Assembly: GCA_977006965.1 (NCBI GenBank)
Contig: OZ345378.1
Span: 1,612,001 to 1,676,000 of the forward strand
Direction of reading: 5' to 3'
Origin: Phymatolithon calcareum
Lineage: Eukaryota > Rhodophyta > Florideophyceae > Hapalidiales
Length of the DNA: 64,000 nt
This document shows positions 1 through 11,262 of this stretch, in pieces (position 1 is the first letter of the stretch; each line of letters begins with the position of its first letter). Both the position numbers and the translations under genes were made by a program. The notes under the pieces were generated by a model. It saw nothing but the letters and a program-made list of their open reading frames with translations. It was not told the origin of the DNA and searched no databases.

Positions 1-1145
1 GGTGTTAGTTCAAAGACTTATCCATTTTCATGAGCCAATTGCGCCCTCGCTTTTCTAGAGCCCAGGAAGGTTCTCTTCCAACAAATTGAGCAACTAGTAA
101 TATGCACAAGAACAAGAACTTGGTCTCCTGCCAGAATGGGGCTGAAGCAAAGGAATTGACAAAGGCCAAACATACAGCGGAATGGACGGGACTTACCTGA
201 TACCGCCTTTTACACCAAGATAGACAGAAACGAGTAGCAGAACAAAAGCGCTACCAAAAGTGTCGTTCAGCCGCCTTAGAAACCCCACGGCAGACCTGCC
301 AGGGATGGTCATCACGCCTAAAATTTACGCCGTCAAACAAGGGGGCGAAACAGCTGACACAACGACGAAGGGCACTTTTGGAGTTCGCCCTTAGCTTAGC
401 CGACCTTGCAGCATGTTGCACTTGCGCAATGTGTGCGGGAGCTCTAGTAGTCTGGGCACGAAATTGAGAGATGAAGTGCGTACCGATTGGCATGATGATC
501 ATCAGTCACTTTATATGAAAATAAATTTCAAAATTTCTATGTGACTCACATAACACACAAAATTTTGTGTTTCGTCCAAAATTTCTGGCTTTTTCATTTG
601 CGAATAAGCAGCTGCATTGTCAGCGTTAAAGAAATCTAATAACGCTTGCGGCACATAAATACACTTAAGAAATACATGTATTTATGTGCCGCAAGCGTTA
701 TTAGATTTCTCTGACAACATGTTATGGCCACTGGACAACACCAATCATGGTTTGACAAGAACGGTTAGATTTACACATGACAACACTGGAGCTGGTTACG
801 ATCGCTCATAAAGCTGAAGTTTATGCGTAACCGATTGGGCCCAACGGTACGCCATGCTGTCATGCAGAGTCCTCTAAGTACAGTACTGTAACATCGAAGC
901 GCCGTGCCCACAATATGGGAGTGCCATCGGAATAAATTTATCTTTAATTACAATCCCCAAAATAACGCTCTGGATGCTGAAAACGATCAACGTAACGTGG
1001 CGGTACCATCCTCCCATGTGCGTGGCACCTTGCCGCAAATACTGTAACTTTATCCAATCCCCTGAGTGCAGTTCTACTACACAGTAGTAGACAGTAGTAC
1101 CTGCAGAGGTCATCCCGCCCAACATCCGGATCGAGGGCAGGCACG
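1..1145. other. non-coding flank with one long hairpin
   Basis: I see no supportable gene. Short open frames here have no recognisable composition. The only structure is the perfect stem-loop at 631-709, listed separately. The last ~60 bases before 1146 belong to the 5' leader of the kelch-Hint gene. Confidence 0.55.
631..709. repeat. perfect 32-bp inverted repeat (stem-loop)
   Basis: Bases 631-662 are the exact reverse complement of 678-709, with a 15-base loop. A second short pairing (TGTCAG near 619 with CTGACA at 711) extends the stem past a small bulge. It could be a hairpin RNA precursor, a foldback (MITE-like) element or a cruciform-forming site. No gene overlaps it. Confidence 0.9.
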
Positions 1146-3519
1146 ATGCGTTTTGTCACCATCCTGCTCGCACTCCTTGCGCCTGTTGCCCTCGCGACGT
1201 CATGGAGGACTCTTCCTGCTGCCGGAAACCATCTGGCGCGCGAGGAAACCTCGATGGCCTATTGCGGAGGCACCAGTCTCTGTCTTCTGGGCGGTCGTAG
1301 ACAGGTGAAGACCCCGGTGCTCGACACCGCTACTCTTACCTGGACAAATGGTCCTGCGCCGCCAATTGAACTGCATCATTTTCAGGCTGTCACCGGTCCT
1401 GACAATTGTGCGTGGATTATCGGTGCGTGGACTGGTCGCTTCCCTGGCGAAGAAACCGTCGAAGATATGTACCGTTATTGTGCGTCCAACAATAAGTGGG
1501 AGGTTGTGGGTACCATCGACCGGCCGCGTGGCGCTGGTGCTGTTGCGTACCATGACGGTTACTTTTATCTTGTGACTGGTAACGTTGGCGGACATCAAGT
1601 GTCGGCTGAGACTAAGGTCTGGTTCGATAGGTACGACCCAAAAACGAAGGAATGGAAGATTATGCCGGATATCCCACATCGTAAGTATCTCGCGTCTCAT
1701 ACAATCAGATTGTACCCATGCATGTTACAACCGATTGGCGGACTTGACATATACATCCGTGCGTACTTGCTCCGATTCATTACTGACAATCAAATCTTCT
1801 GTTTTATCGATAGCTCGCGACCACGTTAATGCCGTTGTCGTCGGAAATAAGATGTACGTCGCCGGCGGTCGCGACTCCGGTGCTGCCAATTTTCCGAAGT
1901 TCTTCCTTCTTGTTGAGAAAAAGGTCGATGTCTTCGACTTCGCCACCAACACCTGGTCCACTCTCGCATCCGACTTCCCGCGTCCACGTGCAGGTGCCCC
2001 AGCCGTGGTATACAAGGGCAGCGCCATGGTCGGTGGCGGAGAGGGCAGCGATCGTGCCTGGCAGGAGGTCGATGTCTTGTCCGGCTCGAAATACGTTCCC
2101 TTCAAGGACATGCCGCGTCCTCGTCACGGATTCGGTATGGTTTCATGTAACGATGTCATCTGGGTTGCCGGTGGGGCCGGCGGACAGGGTGGCGGAAAGT
2201 CCGTCACTGTATTGGACGCCTTCTTCCATGGCAAAACACCGAAGCCATGCAACGGCGTCGCGCTGTCGCATGGGGCTTCACCGAAGCCGAGTAAGAGTGC
2301 GACTCCTACAGTCTCGCCTGTCATTGACACTACAGCTACTAACACGAGCGGCACTGACACGACCGCCACTTCCACTCCTACTACTTCCGCGCCCCCCACA
2401 GCTGGTGGTGCTCCTAACGGTAAGCTATCGGATGACATCACGAACATTGTCCAAGGGGAGTTAGCCAAAGTTCCGAACGTTCCCCAGCTTTTTGGGATGA
2501 ATGGAAAGAGGTCATCTTTCTCGAACAGTGTGGAAAATAGAAAAAAAATCAAATCCGCCCAACCGACTGCTAACACTGATATCTCTTCTACTCCCGCGGA
2601 ACTACCTTCTGAATCCATGACTGAACCGACTGCCGAACCGATTATTTATGCTCAACCCGAAATTTCCATTGAACCGGAACGTACTATTGAACCCGAACTT
2701 ACTTTTACACCTGAACTTACTGTCGAACCCGAACTATCCGCTGAACCGATTAACACGTTTATCCTCATGAAACGTTCTAACACCACTAACGCACCTAATT
2801 TAACTGAACCATTTCATTCGAACGCTGTAACACCTTCCCAACTGGCATTAACATTCGATCTTATTCCACTCCCGACTGTCTCTCCGCCCTCTTCTTTCGA
2901 AACTCCGATTCCGTCGCTCGAACCAACATTTGCAGTGGGTGAGGGCGTCCAGGGAGGTGCCACAACCCCGGAAGCCCGTAAGCCCGATTGCTTCCCCGGT
3001 CACGCCGTCGTGCACCTTGCTGACGGTTCCTCCAAGTTCATGAAGGATGTTCAGATCGGTGACCAAGTGCTCGTTGCGCCAGGTGAATACAGCGAAGTAT
3101 ACTTCTTCTCGCATCAGCATCCAGAGCACATCACCGAGTTTGTACACCTACAGACTTCCGTTGATTCCATCGCGCTTCAACTCTCCCCGCGACACATGCT
3201 CTATGCCAACGGCAAGCTCATTGAGGCGCAGCGTGTTCGTGTTGGGGACGAAGTCTCGATTGCACACGACGAGCGCATCGCTACCATCACCTCCGTGTCG
3301 CGCATGACCTCCAAGGGTCTCTTCAATCCGCACACCTTGCACGGCGATATTGTGGTCAATAGAGTGTCGACTAGCACATTCACCGGCAGTGTCCATCCTA
3401 GAGTCGCCAGAGTGCTATTGCAGCCGTTCAGCGCATTCTACCGCGTGTTTGGAGGACATCCTGCCGTGCATGTCGTTAATCGTGGTGTGCTTCGGGCGCT
3501 CGATACCTTTTACTGGTAA
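1146..3519 (+). CDS. secreted kelch-repeat protein with C-terminal Hedgehog-type Hint domain
   Basis: Two exons, 1146-1680 and 1814-3519, give 746 aa. The 133-bp intron starts GTAAGT and ends ATAG; splicing joins a kelch blade in frame (IPH-P-RDHV). A signal peptide covers residues 1-18. Kelch blades with paired glycines (VTGNVGG, YVAGG, WVAGGAGG) occupy about 20-320 and probably form a beta-propeller binding domain. A Thr/Pro/Glu-rich low-complexity linker with EPE repeats follows (about 320-570). The Hint domain runs 571-746, starting at Cys571 (CFPG) and including GDQV and NPHTLHGDIVV. In Hedgehog proteins Hint cleaves itself from the N-terminal part through a Cys thioester. The usual TxxH motif is SPRH here, so Ser replaces Thr. 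Cleavage of the kelch part is inferred. Confidence 0.9.
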
Positions 3520-4119
3520 TTAACCGTTCCTAATATATATTTTACACGTTGTGTTGTAGTTCTATACACTAATCCTGGTGAAGAGCCTTTCCGCAGGTGA
3601 ACTTATTGACCAAGGGGTAGGAGTAAAACTGTTAACTTCTTCGTTGAGACTGATTAGAGTTTTGTTTAAATGAATGGATTTACATAGCCACACAGCGTGC
3701 AAAATCTGGATGATGAACAGGCGACTGAGACACTCAACTTTGGAGGGTGAACAACATTCACATGAAGGAAGGGTTCCAGTATGGGAAAGCTGGATTTTAG
3801 TTTTTCTAAAAGTACCGGCAGCTCTGTTCCTCTTTATTGGATACAACCGTGCTAATTAAAGGGGGATCCTACTTTTTTGCACCAGCATTGCTTATATACC
3901 ATGCTCAACCGCCTGCGTGCAATACATACCGCTCCATGCTTCATGCGATCGCCACTTCATGCTTGAAAGAGAGCCCCGCTCCAGATTCATGAGAATATTT
4001 GACATAGGGTTTTTGGCAATGCATGAATGGACTATTTCCAAAATGAAAGATAACAATTCCAACCGTACTCTTCCCTGCAACATTAAATTGTAATATTCGC
4101 ACCACCGTTCTGCTCTCCA
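3520..4119. other. intergenic, holds first copy of a direct repeat
   Basis: This is the 3' flank of the kelch-Hint gene. It contains the first copy of the ~285-bp repeat (3708-3993). No coding region is supportable. Confidence 0.5.
3708..3993 (+). repeat. diverged direct repeat, copy 1
   Basis: Matches 4848-5134 in the same orientation with many substitutions and small gaps. Shared landmarks in order are TTGGAGGGTGA, ACAACCGTG, GGATCCTAC or GAATCCTAC, CTCAACCGC, a GCTCCATG stretch, and TGCTTGA-AGAGAG-CCGCTC. The two copies flank the 220-aa ORF at 4120. The ends do not look like LTR termini. Confidence 0.75.
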
Positions 4120-4782
4120 ATGTCTAGCGTGTTGAACAGACCTGATAGGAAGATTTCCGACGAAGTCAAGGCAGGCAATATGGAGAATGAACAGCTGGAT
4201 ACGTCTTCTGCGAAGTCATTCGGAAGCAATACTGTGAAGAAGGGGCATGCTCTCTATCGCGTGAGACGAAAGCTACACATTCCAACTCCAGAGAGAGGGA
4301 CGAGCAAGACAGTTGGAGTCTTCTTTGATAAAGATTGGATCGTTCTCACGCCCGTGAACACTATCCTTCCGACAACAGAGCTCGGCGTCGCTGCGAAAGC
4401 AGACTACATTCTCGAGGAAAAGAAGTTCATCACCGGGTCAGATTTCCCGATGTGGGATGACCCAGACCCTAAGAGAAGGGCCGCGGCAGAAGTTGGCGAT
4501 TTATTCGGCTTTGTGCACAATCAAGTGGCACGAGGCAAGGACTTGGTTGAGATTTTTGAGGTTACTGGGAAAAAGGATGTCTCTCAAAGACCGCCACATT
4601 GGACTATTCCCGCACACCAGGACAGAAAAGTTGCGGTATTGTCCCGGTACCTAGGCTGGGTGTCTTTTACAGATTTGTCTGTTGCAATGGGACGTAGAAA
4701 ATCACCGGAAGAAGGCAAGAACTGCCTTCGGGGCACGGAAAGGCGACCCTGGCCAAAATCTTTGCAAGTTTTCATGGAGTGA
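4120..4782 (+). CDS. hypothetical 220-aa protein between direct repeats
   Basis: I do not recognise a family. The frame is open for 220 codons from a good ATG and has a balanced, soluble, charged composition. There is no signal peptide or membrane segment. Residues about 55-170 look folded, with alternating hydrophobic and charged stretches; the N-terminal ~40 residues are polar and probably disordered. It sits exactly between two diverged ~285-bp direct repeats, so it could be the cargo of a small mobile or duplicated unit rather than a conserved host gene. A chance open frame cannot be excluded. Confidence 0.5.
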   Translation: MSSVLNRPDRKISDEVKAGNMENEQLDTSSAKSFGSNTVKKGHALYRVRRKLHIPTPERGTSKTVGVFFDKDWIVLTPVNTILPTTELGVAAKADYILEEKKFITGSDFPMWDDPDPKRRAAAEVGDLFGFVHNQVARGKDLVEIFEVTGKKDVSQRPPHWTIPAHQDRKVAVLSRYLGWVSFTDLSVAMGRRKSPEEGKNCLRGTERRPWPKSLQVFME

Positions 4783-5573
4783 GTTTCCCCTCTCAACCGG
4801 AGAAAAATGGCGACGGAAGATTCCGCGACCTAAAATCTCGAAATCTTTATCATGAATAGATAACTGAGATACTTAACGTTGGAGGGTGAGCCTCATGAAT
4901 AGAAGGGAACGGTACCAGAGCGATAAAATTGTACTTTAGTTCATAAATCCATCAGCACTTTTTCTGCTCTTTGTTGGGCACAACCGTGTCATGTTTGTCA
5001 ACAATAAAAGGGGAATCCTACGTATTTGTATTAGTATTACTGTTATACTCTGCTCAACCGCTTGTGGGCAACACGCACTGCTCCATGATTCACGGGATAG
5101 CCGCTTCGTGCTTGAGAGAGAGCTCCGCTCGTGATCCACGAGCAGCTTCTCAGACTCTGGCGGCGTTTGTCCCACAAACTTTGTCCAGAACGAAGAGAAA
5201 TGTTGTGTCCCGTTCTTACTAAAGTTCTGTTATGGGGGAAATTTCGATTTAAAACAAAGTATTTAGTGCAGAAAATGGCACTAAAAGGTGTATACCCAAA
5301 CCGATATTGCGGTGCGCAGGGGCAAAACCCTCTTTTGAAGTAAGGGACACAGATTCGTATATTTTCCTAATTTTTTGTGGTTGAGGCGTACCCCAGGAAT
5401 TTTGATCCTTGATTCATGGTTATTTGCCACCGACGGTCTTATTTCGGGAACTGGTCGTCATGGCATCCCACCATAAACTCCTCTAAAGCCCCACTCCATT
5501 TTTCACCACCAGCTATCTGCACGCTGACCACGTACAAGCTCCACACGCTCGTTATAACCCTCCTAACCGCACT
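4783..5573. other. intergenic, holds second copy of the direct repeat and PRMT1 promoter
   Basis: Contains repeat copy 2 (4848-5134) and about 430 bases leading to the methyltransferase start. No TATA-like box stands out, and no other gene is supportable. Confidence 0.5.
4848..5134 (+). repeat. diverged direct repeat, copy 2
   Basis: Same-orientation partner of 3708-3993; see that entry for the shared landmarks. The start-to-start distance between copies is about 1.14 kb, with the 220-aa ORF between them. Confidence 0.75.
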
Positions 5574-6695
5574 ATGGGCCCGAATCACCCGCCCCACCGA
5601 GATGTCATCGTGGAGATCGGTAACAAGGTACCGTTTTCCCCACAGGAATCACAGGAAGCCTTGGCCAAGTTGCTCCCGAAGGGTGTTATTCCTGGCGTAA
5701 TTGGGGATGCTGATTTCGACATGACTTCTTCTGACTACTACTTCAACTCGTACGCACACTTTGGTATCCATGAGGAGATGCTTAAGGATGAGGTTCGTAC
5801 AAAAAGCTACATGCGGGCCATTATGGACAATCCGCACCTTTTCGAGGGCAAGACTGTCATGGATGTTGGCTCAGGTACTGGCGTTCTCAGCATATTCGCT
5901 GCAAAAGCTGGCGCCAAAAAGGTTTATGCCGTCGAATGCTCAAAAATTGTCGACCAGGCCCGCAACATCATCGCGGCAAATGGGTTTGCCGATGTCATCG
6001 AAGTTCTCGAAAGCAAAGTTGAGGACCTTGACATTGACTGCAAGGTTGATATCATCATCTCTGAATGGATGGGTTACTTTCTGTTTTTCGAATCCATGCT
6101 CGACACCGTTCTCTACGCCCGCGACAAATGGCTCAAGCCGGGCGGACTCATGTTCCCCGATAAGACGACACTTTATTTGTGTGCTATTGAGGACGCTCAA
6201 TACAAAAGCGAGAAAATCGACTTTTGGGACAACGTGTACGGTCTCAACATGTCCTGCATCAAAAGTGTCGCACTCACCGAGCCACTCGTTGACACAGTCG
6301 ATCCTGAGCAAGTCATGACAACTGTGGACGCAATTTTCCCTGTCGATATGTCAACGGTAACTGTTGAAGAGCTTTCTTTCGCTGTTCCCTTCCGTATCCA
6401 TGCTACACGGAACGACTATTCACATGCGCTCGTCGCCTTCTTCGATGTTGAGTTTTCACATTGTCTCAAGAAAGTTATGTTCAGCACGGGGCCGAACACG
6501 CGTCCCACGCACTGGAAGCAGACTGTTCTGTACCTTGACCGAGCAATTCCAATGGTTCAAGGAGAGGTTCTCGAGGGTGTGCTTGCATGTCGCCCGAACA
6601 AGAAGAATCATCGTGACTTAGACATTGCCGTCGAGTATAAGTTCGAAGGCAAGCACGTCAACGCAAGTCAGGTACTGCGGTATCGTCTGCGATAG
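5574..6695 (+). CDS. PRMT1: protein arginine N-methyltransferase, PRMT1 type
   Basis: A 373-aa intronless type I PRMT, which would transfer methyl groups from S-adenosylmethionine to arginines of RNA-binding proteins and histones. Visible signatures are the YFNSYAHFGIHEEML helix (about 56-70), SAM motif I DVGSGTG (97-103) with the acidic residue E121, the double-E loop SEWMGY...FFE with E164 and E173, and the THW loop (312-314). Its length fits the ~350-370 aa of PRMT1 orthologues. The ~45-residue N-terminal extension is poorly conserved, as is usual. There is no targeting signal, so it is probably cytosolic and nuclear. The ATG at 5574 is the first in frame, and the SAM fold begins well inside. 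Confidence 0.95.
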   Translation: MGPNHPPHRDVIVEIGNKVPFSPQESQEALAKLLPKGVIPGVIGDADFDMTSSDYYFNSYAHFGIHEEMLKDEVRTKSYMRAIMDNPHLFEGKTVMDVGSGTGVLSIFAAKAGAKKVYAVECSKIVDQARNIIAANGFADVIEVLESKVEDLDIDCKVDIIISEWMGYFLFFESMLDTVLYARDKWLKPGGLMFPDKTTLYLCAIEDAQYKSEKIDFWDNVYGLNMSCIKSVALTEPLVDTVDPEQVMTTVDAIFPVDMSTVTVEELSFAVPFRIHATRNDYSHALVAFFDVEFSHCLKKVMFSTGPNTRPTHWKQTVLYLDRAIPMVQGEVLEGVLACRPNKKNHRDLDIAVEYKFEGKHVNASQVLRYRLR

Positions 6696-8391
6696 TCAGT
6701 AGATCTTTCTGGATCGTCTGTCATGGTTTCGCTCGTAGGCGAACCAGCGATCTTGTTGCATTGTTAAATTTTTTGCCGTTCACGCCTGCATTCCAACTTG
6801 ATGTGTGGCAGGGCTTTTCGCGATTTCCTTTCCGACTGGGCGACTTGTTCTCGTTGCGAAGAAGCTTGTATACCGATGCTTCGTCGGAGGAAGAAATTGC
6901 ACAAAGCATCCTGTGGTTATTGTGGATTGCTTTTGTCAAGTGAATGCAGTTGTGGGAAGTTGCCTGGAAACTCTTACCAAATGCACCGGCTGACTCCGGT
7001 GTGATGGAAGCTAAGTGGCATGATCTGTCTGAAAATTTTGCAAATGTGTTTCGAAACGACGGTTCGGGATTTCCAACCTCATTGCCAGCTCCCAAGGCAC
7101 GCAAGCGGACGATATAGTCCCGCCACCGAACAACACTATCTCATTGATATTCACGGGAGTTATCTCGTCCCGCTGAGAGAAGCGGGGTAATTGTCGTTTT
7201 CGACCGACCCGGTTGAACTCGATCAACACAACCTGCAGCAGCTGGGAGCTCACTTGCTCCAAAGCAACACTGGGGATGCAGTTTCACTTGACTCCACGCC
7301 TTGCAATGCGAACTCGTCTGACGCCGGCCATCTAAAGAACCATCTAACCTCGTCCCATCCTCGCCTGTGAGCAACCCATTTGTGGTGCCTTCATTGCGTT
7401 CCATACTTAAGGCGTGGGAATGAGAATCTCCTCTGAACAAGGATGCAACGGGGTCGACTTTCGATACTTCAGCACGCACACCGCATTGAGGTGTGACCGC
7501 TCCATGGGTTTCAACGAGAGCAGAACAGCCTACTCCTACAACTTGCGTTATTATGAGAGCTCCAGCGATTAAGGAAGTTAGATTTACGTCAGACCACGCT
7601 CAGAAACCGATAGTGGAATCGACGGCACATTCACCTGCACAACTAATCCATTAAACCTGACAAAAGCAACACAGTCACATTCAAACTACCCGACGATGAC
7701 AAACGGAAAAACGATGACTACAACCGGGTGCTTCAGTATAACGAAGAAAAAACCCTCGTTCTTCGCGTTCGCGGCAACATCTGCGGGCTTGGACCGGTGT
7801 CATCCAAGAACACGTTGGCCTCTCTATCAGCCATAGCAGACCAAGGGCGGAACGCCCTACGTCCTGGTCTTCAGACCCTGATGACTGAGTACCTTACCTC
7901 ACAAATGTGTGATATCTATGCATTTTCCATAATAAAAGGGCCTCTTCTTTTCTGAGTGCCAAACTAACCAATGCACGAACACGCGCCTAATCCAGTCAAC
8001 CATGCAAAACGTCTTCTTGTTGACTTCTGTTGCAACCCAATAAGCAGTCAATTGTAAATAAGAGGAATTATATCGCCCTTTCTTTCGTGCCCGTCGCCGT
8101 CCACTGGGAACCGTAGTTGTTTTTAACACTTTTATTCAATAGCAATTCTTGTAGATAACGGAAGCCATTCCCGAGAATCATCCATTTGATATCCTAAAGT
8201 GCGTGACACAAAATCCGTGACTGGCATCAGTACCGAGGAGGAAACACAATGGTACCCAGCAGAACCGCCACACACTAGTATCACGGCTTAACATTGAACG
8301 GGAACAAATTCTACGGTGAGCGAAAATGACAGAGCCGTCAACAGAGAGGACGACGACTCACAAGTCTGAAAGTAATATGACATGAGTAACA
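6696..8391. other. intergenic, no supportable gene
   Basis: About 1.7 kb between the PRMT1 and CBS genes. Small overlapping frames on both strands (longest ~127 aa) have erratic composition and no motif that persists. One frame at 6798-7004 contains CxxC pairs, but it overlaps equally long frames and lacks a coherent fold. Confidence 0.5.
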
Positions 8392-8988
8392 CTAGTAACT
8401 ACCGCTGATGAAGTCCCGCATATGATCAGCGTTCTTCTTATGCGCTGCAGAAAGTTCCTTCATAATATCGCCAACCGACAGCATGCCAAGCACCTTACTC
8501 TTACCCTCCTCAATAACAGGCAAATGGCGGATACGCATGGCGCTCATCTTCTCCATGCAATCCGTGAGTGGAGTCGCTGGAGTACAATACATGAATTCTT
8601 TCTCGGACATGATGTCCTTGACGTGAGTATTATGCGAAGATCTGCCACGAACAATAACCTTCTCCATGTAATCCCGCTCTGTGACAATTCCAATCGGCTT
8701 ATCCTTGTCATCCACGATGATCAGCGAACCGATGTTGTGCGAAACCATAAGTTTCACGGCTTCAATAACCAAAGCGTCCGAGCGAGTGTAATAGAACTTT
8801 TCCCCCTTGGAAGCCAGAATGTCAGCCACCGTCCCAAGCCCTGTACGGTCTCCAGTCGTCTCCGTGGAAAACGGTACACTGTGACGCATGGGAACGGCCC
8901 CAGAACGCAAAACAACGGGGGTCGGCACTCGTGCTGCCGCACGAACCGCCACCCCGACCAGCCCGCTCGCCCTGTTCAGCAGAGACAT
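8392..8988 (-). CDS. mitochondrial CBS-domain pair protein (CBSX3-like)
   Basis: 198 aa. Residues 1 to about 45 are rich in Arg, Ala, Ser and Val with almost no acidic residues, typical of a mitochondrial presequence. Two CBS motifs follow: about 60-115 (SDALVIEAVKLM, IVTERDYMEKV) and about 125-185 (MSAMRIRHLPVIEEG, GMLSVGDIMKEL). CBS pairs bind adenine nucleotides or related ligands. Small stand-alone pairs such as plant CBSX3 act in mitochondria and are linked there to the thioredoxin system. The family assignment is solid; the ligand and partner are inferred. No intron is needed. Confidence 0.92.
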   Translation of the reverse strand: MSLLNRASGLVGVAVRAAARVPTPVVLRSGAVPMRHSVPFSTETTGDRTGLGTVADILASKGEKFYYTRSDALVIEAVKLMVSHNIGSLIIVDDKDKPIGIVTERDYMEKVIVRGRSSHNTHVKDIMSEKEFMYCTPATPLTDCMEKMSAMRIRHLPVIEEGKSKVLGMLSVGDIMKELSAAHKKNADHMRDFISGSY

Positions 8989-10319
8989 TGATGCGCGGGG
9001 ATGGTGGACGGGGTGGGGCAGAACGGATGCTTAGTTGTTCGAAACTGGGCAAGAAACGATGGTTGCTTATCGACCTTAGTGAGCGCTTCTTCCACTGGCG
9101 GCCATTGGCTTGGTAACTTATGAAGGCTGAAAAGCACAAGAGCGCCATCGAAAGGCCGAAAAATATTGGAAATCTGAGAGCGCGTGATACAAAAGAACAG
9201 GATGCAGCGGAGATATGGTATGATAGCGCCTTATTTTTCGAATCTTTTTCGCCCAGCGTCCCAATCTCATTGCCCAACATCCGAAAAAGAACAAAAAGAC
9301 GCAGCACGCGGCACCCACCTTCCACCATCACACTGGAGGAGCGATATGCACAAAAACCAGGGTTTTTTGCAAGGTGTAGTAACGGACCTGGTGTAATGGA
9401 AAAAACGGTCATATTTTTAATCGACGAACCACTTAAGCTCGGGGATTGAGCAAGCACAAACCCACTCTGCACCTGTGGGGCACGGGGGATCCAAAGCAGA
9501 ACTGTAGGTGCTGCAGAGGTCTGTACGCCGAGGTGCGAAGCCAAGGCATGATGGTACGAAACCACTTAAGCTCGGCGTTGCACCTTCTGTGGTTTTGGTT
9601 TTGACTTCATAGAATGGGCGTTGTCAAACCAGCCTTCGGAAGGGCCTGAATCAAGCCGCGCATCTGTCTCCTGGTCCCTGTACATGTCGATTCAGGCCCA
9701 TGTGAAAGTGTGGTTGGGATTGGATTATGCCGAGGACGCTGCTATCCTTAGATCGCAGCAGATGTTTAATCACGAGAAACTGCAGCAGTCTAAAAATATC
9801 GAGTGTGAGAAATTCAATTTGTCTACAAACAAGTTAAAGCTATTCCTTAACTAAGGTACATGGGGTTCTGAATGTAGAGACACGACATGAGTGGAGAAAT
9901 AGCACACAAGGACAGGAAATGAAATAGGAGGAAAACCCGTTAGATGACGTTCGAAGACAGAAATCAAAGTGGATCGCATGATATGTGAAGCGGACGTACG
10001 AGGAATAATAGGACTTTTGGTCGAGAATGTGCTAGTTGAAGTGCGTATATAGAACGTGCGATGTGCAGGTCTGCGGAATATCATTCGTGAACGAGTAAGG
10101 CGCAGCGTGAATTGACGTCGATTAGGAACAATTGAGATATTGCGCTTCGCGTGTTAGAATGTGGCGCAAAACTTTCGCTCCGTCATTGCAAAGCTGGTAC
10201 ACGTACGGGGCGAGTTGTGAATTGATCGCACAGATGATAATTCATTGGCGGAACGATCTGGGCGAACAAGGAGACAAGAAGGATAGGAGACGACATGAAC
10301 AATCGGAAAATTAGTAAGA

Positions 10320-10660
10320 TGTGGATTGCAAAATATTCGCACAGTGAATGGCGGATTACTTACCTGTTTAGAACTCCTCTGTCCGAGAGACCCGCGCTGA
10401 GAGGGATCCTAACGTCCCTCTGACCTGCCTCTTTGTCACAGGTAGCAAAGAGAAAACGGCAGACCGAATCAAAGCCCGGACGGAACGGGCTCTGCGTGGT
10501 TCCGCCTGGATCAACCGTGTTCAAGTCGGCACCACATACCTGCACACGGGCGAGGATACGGTATCGGTCTTCAGAGCCCATAGCGGACGGAGTTTGCGTG
10601 GTCGACTATGACCGTGATCGCTGAAGTAGATATGACAGCTTCCGCCGAGGGAAGCCTTGT
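10320..10660 (+). repeat. diverged direct repeat, copy A
   Basis: Pairs with 10709-10990. Shared blocks in order are GTG-ATTG-AAAATA-CGCA, GGCGGATTA-TTACCTGTT, AAAGAGA-AACGG, ACGGGCTCTGCG-GGTT, and GCAGCTTCCGC. Copy A carries an extra ~60 bases after TTACCTGTT. I see no coding content. Confidence 0.7.
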
Positions 10661-10708
10661 TATGGTTCACGTGAGCATGGCCGCATAACAGTCGAAGAGT
10701 TAATAATA

Positions 10709-10990
10709 TGTGCATTGAAAAAATACGCAAATTGGACGGCGGATTAGTTACCTGTTAAGCACTGCATCAAAGAGAGAACGGTAGAGCGAATCAAAGGCAG
10801 GACGGGACGGGCTCTGCGCGGTTGTACGCGGTTCAACCGGGGTTCAGATTGGCGCTGGCTTTGCGCGAACGGACGAAGGTGCGTTAGCCGACATCAAAAA
10901 CTAGACCGAACAAAGTTTGCGCAGTCGCATATAGCCGAGATCGCGGATGTAGATCGCGCAGCTTCCGCGAGATCGGCTACCTTACGGTAT
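10709..10990 (+). repeat. diverged direct repeat, copy B
   Basis: Same-strand partner of 10320-10660, shorter by the ~60-base block after TTACCTGTT. Together they form an imperfect tandem arrangement about 390 bp apart. Confidence 0.7.
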
Positions 10991-11262
10991 CTCTGATGTG
11001 GATCATGTGTGCTCCCATATCGCATCGCGATGCCCGCAGGTGAAACTGGAGCTTGCGATCGCCGCCAACTGCAGTTGGCTTTTAAGTAGTGAAGAAGAGG
11101 TCATGCGGCAGCAGCGGTTGATGGCCGCCGCCGACTTCTTTTCTCAAAAACTAGGCAACATATGAAAAACGTTTCGGAAGCAAAGCCAGTCTGTCTGCAG
11201 ACAGCTGTCTGCAAATGATAAATTCGTATCATGACAAAAACGCAACCTGGCCAGATGCGTTA

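Noticed and set aside
3579-3610. Stretch resembling the 3' end of 18S rRNA (TTTCCGCAGGTGAAC)
   Set aside because: The match is ~15 bases with no rRNA or ITS sequence around it.
6798-7004. Possible small zinc-binding protein (CxxC pairs)
   Set aside because: Equally long frames overlap on both strands, and the Cys spacing fits no family I know.
7141-7479. 112-codon minus-strand frame downstream of PRMT1
   Set aside because: Composition is irregular and there are no neighbouring exons or motifs.
8822-9565. 247-codon minus-strand frame beside the CBS gene
   Set aside because: It overlaps the CBS gene's transit-peptide end in another frame, has no recognisable composition, and is better explained as chance.
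10360-10581. 73-codon frame ending at a splice-donor-like AACAGGTAAGT on the minus strand
   Set aside because: The matching part of repeat copy B has stop codons, so the segment is not conserved as coding.
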